Shown here: in pieces, positions 1-7,454 of the stretch | How positions within the stretch are numbered: position 1 is the first letter of the stretch | Layout: every line of letters starts with the position of its first letter | Assembly (NCBI RefSeq): GCF_000308495.1 | Contig: NZ_BAFU01000044.1 | Span: forward strand, 62,001 to 126,000 | Reading direction: 5' to 3' | Origin: Nocardia brevicatena NBRC 12119 | GTDB lineage: Bacteria > Actinomycetota > Actinomycetes > Mycobacteriales > Mycobacteriaceae | DNA: 64,000 nt | Notes under the pieces: generated by a model | Databases searched by the model: none | What the model saw: only the letters and a program-made list of their open reading frames with translations | What the model was told of the DNA's origin: nothing | Program-made: the position numbers and the translations under genes

Positions 1-179
1 TTGCGTTCGATGTCCAGGTCCAGGGATTCGGGATCGACACCGGGAAGGTCGAGTTCGACGACGAACTCTTCGCCCTGCCGCCAGGCGTCCATGGGCATCG
101 CCGCCGGTCGCGCCGCGGTGCCGAACACCTGCTGGGTCAAACGGTCCAGATCGCGGAACGGGTCGGTGCGCATCAGCAT
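1..179 (-). CDS. Hsp20/alpha-crystallin small heat-shock protein, N-terminal part
   Basis: The reading frame runs off the left edge, so only the first ~59 residues are visible. They begin [14 protein letters not shown] and continue into a stretch with [16 protein letters not shown], the usual entry into the alpha-crystallin domain of actinobacterial Hsp20 proteins, which are ATP-independent chaperones that hold unfolding proteins. The ATG at 177-179 is chosen because a GGAGG lies 8 bases before it on the minus strand. The gene is divergent from a MerR-type regulator, and the spacer holds a good promoter and repeated elements, so heat- or stress-controlled repression is likely. Identity is well supported although the core of the domain is outside the window. 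Confidence 0.85.
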   Translation of the reverse strand, partial: MLMRTDPFRDLDRLTQQVFGTAARPAAMPMDAWRQGEEFVVELDLPGVDPESLDLDIER

Positions 180-222
180 TGTGGCCACCTCCAACTCACT
201 CCAATCTCAACTCGTACTGGGC

Positions 223-280
223 AGATTATCTATGTAATCTGGCATAGATTTTTTATAGCACTCATCTGGCATAGACGCAA
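223..280 (-). promoter_or_regulatory. hsp20 promoter with overlapping repeats (probable MerR/HspR-type operator)
   Basis: On the minus strand TTGCGT (275-280) and TATAAA (252-257) are separated by 17 bases, a near-consensus vegetative promoter reading into hsp20. The 12-mer ATCTGGCATAGA occurs twice, at 237-248 and 264-275, in the spacer and just after the -10. Inverted repeats ATCTATG-N8-CATAGAT (228-249) and AGATTA-N6-TAATCT (223-240) overlap it. This AT-rich, repeat-dense block is unlike its surroundings. Which protein binds is inferred from the adjacent MerR-family gene. Confidence 0.6.
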
Positions 281-347
281 GGACCTAAAATAGGAAATCT
301 CAGCGCCTACCAGCAGTGATATGGAGCAGTGGGAAGGAACGACATGT

Positions 348-686
348 ATGGTGTCCGAGCAGACTGAACCGCTACGCCCGGATTCGGCCAGAGGGGTCTA
401 CGGGATATCGATCGCCGCCGATCTGGCAGGGGTCGGTGTGCAGACACTCCGACTGTACGAGAGGCACGGGTTGCTCACCCCTGCCCGCAGCGAGGGCGGC
501 ACCCGCCGCTACAGCGACGACGATCTGACCCGTCTACGCCGTATCACCACTCTGGCCGCCGCGGGAGTGAATCTCGCGGGTATAGGCCGGATCCTGGATT
601 TGGAGGACACCGTCGCCGAACTGCACGCCGTCAACGCCCGTCTGCGCAAGACGTATCCAGGGCGTTCTCGGAAGACCGAGATCTAG
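348..686 (+). CDS. MerR-family transcriptional regulator (HspR-like)
   Basis: A 112-residue DNA-binding protein. Residues ~18-85 form a MerR winged helix: YGISIAADLAGV, then the recognition-helix motif QTLRLYERHGLL and the wing segment GGTRRYSDDDL. A short helical tail (VAELHAVNARLRK) would be the dimerising coiled coil. No effector-binding domain follows, as in HspR, which represses chaperone genes. The ATG at 348 is preferred over the one at 321 because GGAAGGA lies just before it. Being divergent from hsp20 with repeats in the shared spacer, it is inferred to repress hsp20 and itself. HspR normally sits beside dnaK, so this may be a dedicated Hsp20 regulator rather than HspR itself. Confidence 0.8.
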   Translation: MVSEQTEPLRPDSARGVYGISIAADLAGVGVQTLRLYERHGLLTPARSEGGTRRYSDDDLTRLRRITTLAAAGVNLAGIGRILDLEDTVAELHAVNARLRKTYPGRSRKTEI

Positions 687-814
687 GGCCCGCCGGGCGG
701 GTATCACCCGGCCCGAAATCCGGCGGGCGCCGCGGGGGCCGGTATGTAGGGAGTTCATCGATCATCGTGCGTACCGGACCCTTCTTCGCCTGTGCGATGT
801 CGTGATCCCCGTGG

Positions 815-1429
815 TCATCCCGACCGGTCACCCGGGTGGAGGTTGTGGGCGTACAGGGTGGGTTCACCGTGTTCATAGCCCAGGACACTGATCGCCGCGG
901 TGAAGAGTGCGAAGCGGCGACCTTCGCGGACCTCGAAACCGAGCCAGCGGGCGATGAGGGCGCGGGAGAAATGTCCGTGCCCGACCAGGATCACATCATG
1001 GGCCTCGAGGCCGGCGGTAGCGGTGGCCAGAACCCGGTCGGCGCGAGCGCGGATCTGTTCGGTGGATTCACCGCCGGGTACGGTGCCGGTCCAGATGGTC
1101 CAGTCGGGCACCTGTTCGCGGATCTGTGGAGTGGTCAGGCCTTCGTACTCGCCGTAGTCCCATTCGGCCAGATCGGGTTCGATTGTCACCGGAGCCAATC
1201 CGGCCAGCTCTGCGGTGCTGCGGGCACGTAGCCGCGGACTGACGTATACCCGTGGGGCGCGCAGACGCAGCCCGGTGACGATCCGGCCGGCCGTCGCGGC
1301 CTGTCGGGCCCCGGCCGAGGTGAGCGGCAGATCGGTGCGGCCGGTGTGCCGGTGCCGGCTCGACCAACTGGTCTCGCCGTGGCGGACCAACACCACGCGT
1401 GCGTCATCGGAGCCGGGCATGAGGTTCAT
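815..1429 (-). CDS. Histidine phosphatase (phosphoglycerate-mutase-like) family protein
   Basis: About 204 residues. The family signature VRHGETSW near residue 15 supplies the phospho-accepting histidine and arginine. A second arginine lies in SPRLRARSTAEL, a conserved glutamate in EWDYGEYEG, and the second catalytic histidine in LVGHGHFSRAL near residue 150. Members remove phosphate from sugars or other small molecules in the cytosol; the substrate cannot be told from sequence. The MNLM start offers two ATGs (1429 and 1420) with no strong ribosome binding site, so the exact N terminus is unsure. It stands alone, between the MerR gene and a transposase relic. Confidence 0.9.
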   Translation of the reverse strand: MNLMPGSDDARVVLVRHGETSWSSRHRHTGRTDLPLTSAGARQAATAGRIVTGLRLRAPRVYVSPRLRARSTAELAGLAPVTIEPDLAEWDYGEYEGLTTPQIREQVPDWTIWTGTVPGGESTEQIRARADRVLATATAGLEAHDVILVGHGHFSRALIARWLGFEVREGRRFALFTAAISVLGYEHGEPTLYAHNLHPGDRSG

Positions 1430-1525
1430 AATGCCCGGTAAACCATCCGGGAGGCCGCCAGGAGGAAACCGCGTGTGGCGTACGAGGGTGGCGTCTCGGG
1501 GTGGAATTCCGCAGCACGGACGGCA

Positions 1526-1672
1526 TCAGGCCGCGAGGTCGATGGTGGGATGCCACCGTTTGGCGTACTCGTCGACATATCGCTGTCCGGTTCGGGCGGC
1601 GATGGCGCGCATCGGTGTATCGGTTGCCATCCGGGAGATCGACGTGTTCAAGGGCACGTGGCCGCGGTTCAT
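1526..1672 (-). CDS. Short hypothetical ORF (48 codons)
   Basis: I do not recognise this product. It begins MNRGHVPL and ends with DEYAKRWHPTIDLAA, a tail with a plausible amphipathic helix. A purine-rich AGGGACAGGG lies before its ATG, which is the main reason to list it. It lies between the histidine phosphatase and a transposase relic, so it may itself be a fragment left by rearrangement. No promoter or partner can be named. Confidence is low. Confidence 0.25.
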   Translation of the reverse strand: MNRGHVPLNTSISRMATDTPMRAIAARTGQRYVDEYAKRWHPTIDLAA

Positions 1673-1789
1673 CGATACCCTGTCCCTCGGTATCGTCGTC
1701 TCGCCCTGAGCTCGGCCGGGCGATCCGACGGCCGGAACCCGCCGGGTCCGGCCGTCGGATCGCTGATACATGTTCATAAGTGCGGCTGG

Positions 1790-1982
1790 ATAACCACAGG
1801 TTGATCGTGGCGAGGCGGACAGTGGCCGGGTACCGGGCGGCGAGTTCGTCATACCGGGTGGCCACTGCCCGAGGCTGTTCGAGGCGGCTGATCGCGCATT
1901 CCACAGCGTGCGCCGGGCGTTGCAGCGTAGAACGGTCGCCGGCAAGCACGGGTCCTCGGTGCCGGCCATCCCGACACCTCAC
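1790..1982 (-). pseudogene. Relic of an IS5-type transposase C terminus
   Basis: Read on the minus strand, ~50 residues match the end of IS5/IS4-like DDE transposases: AVECAISRLEQPRAVATRYDE, followed by LAARYPATVRLATINLWL. The glutamate in VE and the R-x-x-x-A-T-R-Y-D block are typical of the last catalytic segment of this family. Nothing of the upstream catalytic domain is present, there is no start codon, and no terminal inverted repeats were found. It is therefore a remnant, not a mobile element. It marks an old insertion near the left end of the window. Confidence 0.6.
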
Positions 1983-2304
1983 ATGCCGGATCGAGAAAGC
2001 GGGTCCAGGCTCTTCGGCCTCGGGACACGCGGCTCCGCAAGAATTTTCGGTGCGGCGATTCGCCTCGACTTCCAGGGTATGCCGATCTCATGAAGGCGTT
2101 GCGCCTCAGGTAACTTGTGTTACTTCCTCTGAGAAACCTTGCTCCTCGGCTCCCAACTCGTGAGCGCTAGGGTGTGTTTCGTTCCGCACGCGTGGCCGCC
2201 ACAGTGGTTGCCGATGTGGGACCCTGCTCGGTCAAGAGCGTTCCTTCGACGTGCGCTGACAATGTCACAAGACCTAGGAGAAACCGATCGAGTCCGAGAC
2301 CTCG
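1983..2304. other. Non-coding stretch, nothing recognised
   Basis: No frame shows a credible ribosome binding site with actinobacterial third-position bias, and no long inverted repeat was seen. It may contain decayed flanks of the transposase relic to its left. Confidence 0.4.
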
Positions 2305-2526
2305 TTGGCCGATCCAGTGGTCTTTCATATCGCTCTCGGCCCAACCGATGTCATCTGTGGATCAGTCACGGAGCTCCGGATCGGTATCGACGACCGGCCC
2401 GCCGCGCTCGCTGCGCACCCACCAACCCCCACCGGCCGGCTCGGCTGCTTCACCGGCGAACTCACTTCCCGACTCGATCCGACGTCGGCCGAACTCGGCT
2501 TCTCTTCCCTCGACCCTACTGTCTGA
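2305..2526 (+). CDS. Small hypothetical ORF (73 codons, TTG start)
   Basis: An open frame with fairly high third-position GC, ending 29 bases before the phosphotransferase-like gene. The product starts MADPVVFHIALGPTD and contains a short FTGELTSRLDP segment. I recognise no domain. The TTG start has no clear ribosome binding site. It could be a fragment of a longer decayed gene or simply an open frame in GC-rich DNA. Confidence 0.25.
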   Translation: MADPVVFHIALGPTDVICGSVTELRIGIDDRPAALAAHPPTPTGRLGCFTGELTSRLDPTSAELGFSSLDPTV

Positions 2527-2555
2527 CAGTGTGATCACAGCAACAGGAAACCTCG

Positions 2556-3248
2556 GTGAATGGGTCGGACGGCAGCGAGATCATCGCGAAGATGCTGCAG
2601 GCGGCCCAACGCCTCGTCGACGCGCTCGCTAAAAAAGGTGCCACGCGAGTGAGCGAATCCCATCACGAATTGCCGCAGGGAGTTCGGGATGGCCTCGACC
2701 GGACCATACACGGTGCAGAGCAGGCCGTAGCCGAATTGGACAGGCTCGATCCGGCCGGGCACGTGAACCGAGATACCGACGCCACACAGTCCGCCACCGA
2801 GGGGAGATCACCGGACTCGTCTATCGAGGAGCACACGCGGCGCGGAGGTCGCGACCGATCCGAAATATCTGCGGAAGAGGCCCGAGAGCTGTACGAACAG
2901 GTCCGGGATCGGGAACCGGATTTCGCCGGCACCGGGAACCGGGTGAGTCTTGTCGACACGAGCGCGGGACCGGCGGTGATCAGATTCGGATTAGAACGAC
3001 CGATCGGGACCCTGTTGAAGAAGTGGATGCCGGAGAACGCGGCCATCAACTACGCACGCGAGTGCGGTGTACGAACACCCAAGATCCTCCACGCCGGAAC
3101 GGATCCCTCGACCGGCCGCGAATTCACGATCATGCAGTACGTCCCCGGTGAAACGTGTAAATTCGATGACCCCGAGGTGATGAACTGGTTGCCTGATCTG
3201 CTGGATCAGGTGCAATTGACGTCCTCCGCCCCCTACCGGCGGGAATGA
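2556..3248 (+). CDS. Phosphotransferase (APH fold), N-terminal half of a split gene
   Basis: 230 residues. The first ~100 are polar and helical with no recognised domain. From about residue 110 the chain looks like the N-lobe of an aminoglycoside-phosphotransferase-type kinase: a beta-strand run (NRVSLVDTSAGPAVIRF), a lysine-bearing helix, and the hinge-like IMQYVPGETC. The frame stops at 3246-3248, before the catalytic loop, which is found in the next frame. The GTG start is supported by AGGAAA just upstream. Together the two ORFs make ~425 residues, a normal length for this family. On its own this half could not be an active kinase. Confidence 0.7.
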   Translation: MNGSDGSEIIAKMLQAAQRLVDALAKKGATRVSESHHELPQGVRDGLDRTIHGAEQAVAELDRLDPAGHVNRDTDATQSATEGRSPDSSIEEHTRRGGRDRSEISAEEARELYEQVRDREPDFAGTGNRVSLVDTSAGPAVIRFGLERPIGTLLKKWMPENAAINYARECGVRTPKILHAGTDPSTGREFTIMQYVPGETCKFDDPEVMNWLPDLLDQVQLTSSAPYRRE

Positions 3249-3838
3249 ACCTCGATATTCCAGGGTGGCAGCAGCAGATGATCCGGCATGGCGACGAGGT
3301 GTACCACAACCTGCCACCGGAGCAACGGTCGAGGCAGGACCAGCTCGGAATCGGGCCGCTGTCGGACTATGTCCGGCCGGACCTCGGCCGCTCGGGCGAG
3401 CCGGTTGTCTTCGCCCACAACGACCTCTATCCGCTCAACCTCCGGCTCGATGACCAAGGGAAATTGTGGCTTCTAGATTGGGAAACCGCCGGACCCGGTG
3501 ATCCGCTCTACAACGCAGTGATGTTCCTCGATCGTATGGGGACAGGGGTGGATGACGCGACCCGCGCTCAGGCAACCAACATGTGGCTCGATCGGATAAT
3601 GCCTGCAAACTCTGCTGTCGATACCGGAGCAACCCTCGGTATGTACCGCACGATGGAAGACTGGAGGGCAGTAACGATGTGGTCCGGGACGATGCCACGC
3701 GACGTATCCGCCGACCCGGGCGGCTTTGAGCAGTGGGTCGACTGGTACGACACGAAATTGTCTCGACATCCCGAACAACCCTGGCCCGATATCCCGAAGG
3801 ATGAACTGCGCGCACTGCTCCGCGGATGGGTTGAATAA
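3245..3838 (+). CDS. Phosphotransferase (APH fold), C-terminal half of a split gene
   Basis: 197 residues carrying the catalytic half of an APH-type kinase. The loop FAHNDLYPLNLRL has the H-x-D-x-x-x-x-N arrangement of catalytic aspartate and metal-binding asparagine, and LLDWETAGPGDPLYN supplies the second metal-binding aspartate. Its ATG overlaps the stop of the N-terminal half as ATGA. Shifting one base in the C-run near 3229-3233 would join the halves into one chain with a plausible linker. Either the gene has suffered a one-base loss, or the halves are translationally coupled, or there is a sequencing error. The substrate is unknown. Confidence 0.7.
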   Translation: MNLDIPGWQQQMIRHGDEVYHNLPPEQRSRQDQLGIGPLSDYVRPDLGRSGEPVVFAHNDLYPLNLRLDDQGKLWLLDWETAGPGDPLYNAVMFLDRMGTGVDDATRAQATNMWLDRIMPANSAVDTGATLGMYRTMEDWRAVTMWSGTMPRDVSADPGGFEQWVDWYDTKLSRHPEQPWPDIPKDELRALLRGWVE

Positions 3839-4150
3839 CCACTTACCACAAACGGTGGCGCCTCGACGGCGCTTACCGGCAACTACGCGCAGTGGTCCCC
3901 GCTCACGGCAACCGGGGTCCCCCTGCCGCCGAGGGGGATTCGCCTTATCCCGGTCGCTTCCCCGACGCCTCTACGGCCGCACACGCACTGCACCAGCACT
4001 GACGCCCCGCACCTGACCACGGCAGTACGGACACCAGGCGACCGGCAACGCCGAAACGGAGTATCGGTAAGGAATGTGTCACCGGCCGCAAACGAAAGTT
4101 ACGCCGACCTGCTCCAGAAATGGCACATCGAGTGGCGGCATGGCCGAACG
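3839..4150. other. Intergenic stretch, nothing recognised
   Basis: Lies between the phosphotransferase C-terminal half and the 3' end of the convergent aminotransferase gene. No coding frame, hairpin of note or repeat was seen. Confidence 0.4.
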
Positions 4151-5362
4151 CTAGCGGCGATAGCCGGCCAGGAAGCGGCCGATACGTTCGATGATCGCCT
4201 CGAGGTCGTCGGCGTGGGGGAGGGTGACGATACGGAAATGGTCGGGGCGCGGCCAGTTGAAGCCGGTGCCCTGCACGATGTGCAGTTTCTCCTGGAGCAG
4301 CAGGTCCAGGACGAATTTCTCGTCGTCGTGGATGGGATACATGTCGAGGTCGATCCGCGGGAAGGCGTAGATCGCTCCCCTGGGTTTCACGCAGGAGATC
4401 CCGGGGATGGCGTTGAGCGCTTCCCAGGCGCGGTCGCGCTGTTCGCGCAGTCGCCCGCCGGGCAGGGTGAGGTCGTAGATGCTCTGATGTCCGCCGAGCG
4501 CGGCCTGGATCGCCTGTTGAGCGGGCACGTTCGCGCACAGCCGCAGGCCGGCGAGCATGGTGAGCCCTTCCAGATAGTTCTCCGCGTGGTGTATCGGGCC
4601 CGAGACCACCAGCCAACCGGAACGGAACCCCGCGCACCGATATGACTTGGACAGGCCCGAGAAGGTGAGGCACAGCAGGTCGGGGGCGAGCGTGGCGACC
4701 GTGGTGTGGGTGAGATCGTCGTAGTAGATCTTGTCGTAGATCTCGTCGGCGAAGACCACGAGGCTGTGCCGGCGGGCTACCTCGAGAACGCTGCGCAGCA
4801 CCTCCGGCGGGTAGACCGCGCCGGTGGGGTTGTTCGGATTGATGAGGACGATCGCGCGGGTGCGGTCGGTGATCTTGGCCTCGATATCGGCCACATCCGG
4901 GTACCAGTCCGAGCCCTCGTCGCAGATGTAGTGCACAGGGCGGCCGCCGTTGAGAGCGGTGGCCGCGGTCCACAGGGGGAAGTCCGGCGCGGGGACGAGT
5001 ATCTCGTCGCCGTTCTCCAACAGGGCCGTCATCGCCATCATGATCAGTTCGGAGACGCCGTTGCCGAGGAACACCTGCTCGACGTCGATATCGCCGAGGC
5101 CCAGGGTCTGGTAGTACTGCACCACCGCCCGGCGGGCCGACAGCAGGCCCTTGGAGGAGGAGTAGCCGCTGGAGATGGGCAGGGTGCGCACAATGTCCTG
5201 CAGGATCTCCGCCGGCGCCTCGAATCCGAACGGCAGTGGGTTGCCGGTGTTCAGCTTCACCACATGATGGCCTTCGGCTTCCAGTCGCGCCGCCTGCTCG
5301 GCCACCGGCCCGCGAATCTCGTAGGAAATCCCGGCCAGTTTGCTCGACTGTTTGACCTGCAT
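4151..5362 (-). CDS. alaT: PLP-dependent aminotransferase, alanine/aspartate type (AlaT)
   Basis: 403 residues of a fold-type I aminotransferase, which moves an amino group between an amino acid and a 2-oxo acid; mycobacterial homologues make alanine from pyruvate and glutamate. Seen are NPNNPTG (substrate carboxylate contact), the aspartate in ADEIYDKI, and the PLP lysine in FSGLSKSYRCAGFR near residue 240. The N-terminal SYEIRGPV and GNPLPFGF stretches match the AlaA/AlaT group. ATG 5360-5362 is chosen over 5366-5368 because AAAGGGG lies 6 bases from the former and touches the latter. It is divergent from an HxlR regulator across two palindromes, so regulation by that protein is likely. Confidence 0.92.
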   Translation of the reverse strand: MQVKQSSKLAGISYEIRGPVAEQAARLEAEGHHVVKLNTGNPLPFGFEAPAEILQDIVRTLPISSGYSSSKGLLSARRAVVQYYQTLGLGDIDVEQVFLGNGVSELIMMAMTALLENGDEILVPAPDFPLWTAATALNGGRPVHYICDEGSDWYPDVADIEAKITDRTRAIVLINPNNPTGAVYPPEVLRSVLEVARRHSLVVFADEIYDKIYYDDLTHTTVATLAPDLLCLTFSGLSKSYRCAGFRSGWLVVSGPIHHAENYLEGLTMLAGLRLCANVPAQQAIQAALGGHQSIYDLTLPGGRLREQRDRAWEALNAIPGISCVKPRGAIYAFPRIDLDMYPIHDDEKFVLDLLLQEKLHIVQGTGFNWPRPDHFRIVTLPHADDLEAIIERIGRFLAGYRR

Positions 5363-5397
5363 GAACATCCCCTTTCGGCGTTTGTGCCGCCTACTCT

Positions 5398-5434
5398 ACT
5401 TGGAAATACCAAGTTATCACTTGGATTTTCCAAG
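5398..5434. promoter_or_regulatory. Tandem palindromes between alaT and the HxlR gene (probable HxlR operators)
   Basis: Two copies of CTTGG-N5-CCAAG, at 5399-5413 and 5420-5434. The first extends to ACTTGG-AAATA-CCAAGT, the second to CTTGGA-TTT-TCCAAG. Their centres are 21 bases apart, two helical turns, so two dimers would sit on one face of the DNA. They fill the middle of the 92-base divergent spacer and would cover the promoters of both genes. Binding by the HxlR product is inferred. Confidence 0.75.
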
Positions 5435-5454
5435 ATCTCGGCTACAGTGGTGAT

Positions 5455-6057
5455 GTGCCCCGCCGAAGCTACGACCACTACTGCCCGGTGAGCCGAGCAC
5501 TCGACGTCATCGGCGACCGGTGGAGTCTGCTGGTGGTCCGTGAACTGAGTTCCGGCCCCCGCCGCTACAGCGACCTGTTCGCCGACCTGCCGGGGATCAG
5601 CACCGATGTGCTCGCCGCGCGGCTGAGGGAACTCGAACGCGAGGGCATCCTCACCCGCCGCCGGGTCGGCCCCCGCGCGGCGACCGCGGTCTACGAGCTC
5701 ACCCCCGCCGGAACGGCCCTGCGCCCGGTACTCGACGCCCTGTCGGGGTGGGGGACGGCGCGCCTGGGCGAACGGCGCGCCACCGACGCCGTCCGCGCGC
5801 ACTGGTTCGCCCTGCCGCTGGGACACGCCGTCGCCGACCTCGTACCCGAGGGGGTCGTCACCGTTCGGATCGGGGAGACCGTGTTCCACTACGTGATCAC
5901 CGCAACGGGCCTCACCCATTACGACGGTCCCGCCGATGCCCCGGATGTGGAACTCCACCTCGATCTCGCCGGGGCGACGGAGGTGGCCACCGGGGCGCGC
6001 TCGCTCGCGGACGCGGCACGCGAGATCCATCGGCTCCCGAGCCCGACGCGGAACTGA
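5455..6057 (+). CDS. HxlR-family winged-helix regulator with C-terminal extension
   Basis: 200 residues. The first ~100 form the HxlR winged helix: CPVSRALDVIGDRWSLLVVREL, GPRRYSDLFADLPGIS and LRELEREGILTRR. HxlR proteins are dimeric regulators of nearby metabolic or detoxification genes. The last ~80 residues, with VVTVRIGETVFHYVIT and a D-V-E-L-H-L-D strand, resemble the SCP2-like ligand-binding tail found on some actinobacterial HxlR proteins, which suggests a hydrophobic ligand. The conserved N-terminal cysteine is present in DHYCPVS and could make the protein redox-sensitive. The GTG start has no strong ribosome binding site. Divergence from alaT and the tandem palindromes suggest autoregulation. 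Confidence 0.88.
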   Translation: MPRRSYDHYCPVSRALDVIGDRWSLLVVRELSSGPRRYSDLFADLPGISTDVLAARLRELEREGILTRRRVGPRAATAVYELTPAGTALRPVLDALSGWGTARLGERRATDAVRAHWFALPLGHAVADLVPEGVVTVRIGETVFHYVITATGLTHYDGPADAPDVELHLDLAGATEVATGARSLADAAREIHRLPSPTRN

Positions 6058-6151
6058 GGCCGGCGGGCCGCGGTGTCGCCCGGACTCGGCGTCCTCTCGC
6101 CTTGACGGCGTATATGCCAGGTCAACGCGGTGAATGGGGGCAACACCGTCA

Positions 6152-6181
6152 TTGCCGAAAGTCACCGGATGACCTTACTGT
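6152..6181 (+). promoter_or_regulatory. Predicted promoter of the serine hydrolase gene (leaderless)
   Basis: TTGCCG (6152-6157) and TACTGT (6176-6181) are 18 bases apart. The -10 ends 6 bases before the ATG at 6188, which has no Shine-Dalgarno, as expected for a leaderless transcript. Confidence 0.45.
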
Positions 6182-6187
6182 GTAAGT

Positions 6188-7411
6188 ATGAGCAGCGTCG
6201 CTTGTGCCGGCACCGCCGGGCCCGAATTCCAGCGTCTCACGTCCGCGTTCGCGCGGGTGTTCGGAACCCGGAAGGGTGCCGGTGCGGCGCTGGCGGTGTA
6301 TATGAACGGGGAGCCCGTCGTCGATATCTGGACGGGGTATTCCGCTCCCGGGCAACCGTGGACCCGCAATACCGGCGCGCTCGTGTACTCCGCGACCAAA
6401 GGTGTGGCCTCCACGGTTATCCACCGGCTCGCCGATCGCGGGCTGATCGACTATTCCGCGCCCGTCGCCGAATACTGGCCCGCCTTCGCCGCAGGCGGCA
6501 AGGAGCGGATCACCGTACGCCAGGTGATGACACATTCGGCGGGGCTGTCCGGAATCTCGACCCTGGCCGCGAACGCCGAAGAGGTTCTCGACCACGAGCT
6601 CATGGAGGAGCGGCTCGCCGCCGCCACACCGGATCGGCTCCTCGGCGTGCCTGTCTACCACGCGATCACCTACGGGTGGCTGCTCGCCGGAATGGCCCGG
6701 TCCATCACCGGCAAGAGCATGAAAGAGCTTTTCCGCGAGGAAGTGTCGGGGCCGCTGGGCACCGACGGTATCCATCTCGGCCGCCCGGACGCCGGTTCCA
6801 CCGTGACGGTGGCACGAGGGACAGGTTCACATATGAACGCGGCGGGTACGCCATTGGGCCTGTGGCTGCTGGGTGGGCTCGCCCGGGTACCCGGCGCCGC
6901 CGGGGCCGCCACCCGGTCGCTGTTCACCCCGGGACTGGAGAAGATCCTCACCGGGGAGGAGCCGCCGATCCTGACCACCGAGATGGCCGCGGGCGGCGGT
7001 GTCTGCACCGCGAACGGGCTGGCCACCCTGTACACCCCGCTCGCGTGCGACGGGCTGATCGACGGCCACCGGTACCTGTCCGGGGCCGCCATGCAGGCCA
7101 TCCGGCGGATCGAGCGGTACCGCCCCGACGGCGGACTGTTCTTCTACCTGCCGCCGCTGTGGCATCTGGGCTATCACACATTCCCCACCAGGGGTGGATG
7201 GAGCGCCTTCGGCCATATCGGGCTCGGCGGTTCGTTCGGTCTGGCCGACCCGAGAACGGGCCTGTCGATCGGATTCGTGCACAACCGGCTCTCGCTCGAA
7301 CGCATCGGCTGGGATATGGCCACACCCGCGTGGCTGCTGCCGCTCATCCTGTCCGGACTGCGGGCATCCGGGCGGATCAGCCGCGATCAGGTACCCGACA
7401 TCGCGGCCTGA
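6188..7411 (+). CDS. Serine hydrolase, class C beta-lactamase/esterase fold
   Basis: 407 residues. The S-x-x-K catalytic motif is in LVYSATKGVAS near residue 80. The second motif position is Y-H-A near residue 158, within VPVYHAITYGWL, and a glycine-rich FGHIGLGGSFGLAD near residue 345 stands where the third motif is expected. Proteins of this kind in mycolic-acid bacteria are mostly esterases or lipases (the LipD/LipE/LipL group) rather than true beta-lactamases. No signal peptide is visible, so it is probably cytosolic. The gene is monocistronic, with a likely leaderless promoter, and ends in a hairpin shared with the convergent ilvA. The natural ester substrate cannot be told. Confidence 0.9.
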   Translation: MSSVACAGTAGPEFQRLTSAFARVFGTRKGAGAALAVYMNGEPVVDIWTGYSAPGQPWTRNTGALVYSATKGVASTVIHRLADRGLIDYSAPVAEYWPAFAAGGKERITVRQVMTHSAGLSGISTLAANAEEVLDHELMEERLAAATPDRLLGVPVYHAITYGWLLAGMARSITGKSMKELFREEVSGPLGTDGIHLGRPDAGSTVTVARGTGSHMNAAGTPLGLWLLGGLARVPGAAGAATRSLFTPGLEKILTGEEPPILTTEMAAGGGVCTANGLATLYTPLACDGLIDGHRYLSGAAMQAIRRIERYRPDGGLFFYLPPLWHLGYHTFPTRGGWSAFGHIGLGGSFGLADPRTGLSIGFVHNRLSLERIGWDMATPAWLLPLILSGLRASGRISRDQVPDIAA

Positions 7412-7415
7412 GCCG

Positions 7416-7446
7416 GCGCGGTACCGGCCGTACCGGTACTCCGCGC
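7416..7446. terminator. Bidirectional hairpin between the serine hydrolase gene and ilvA
   Basis: GCGCGGTACCGG (7416-7427), a CCGTA loop, then CCGGTA and CCGCGC with a CT bulge (7433-7446). It lies in the 43-base gap between two convergent stop codons. No T-tract follows, as is common in actinobacteria. Confidence 0.6.
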
Positions 7447-7454
7447 GGCCCGGC

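Noticed and set aside
6188-7411. Calling the serine hydrolase a beta-lactamase resistance gene
   Set aside because: No signal peptide, and the sequence fits the cytosolic esterase branch of the fold.
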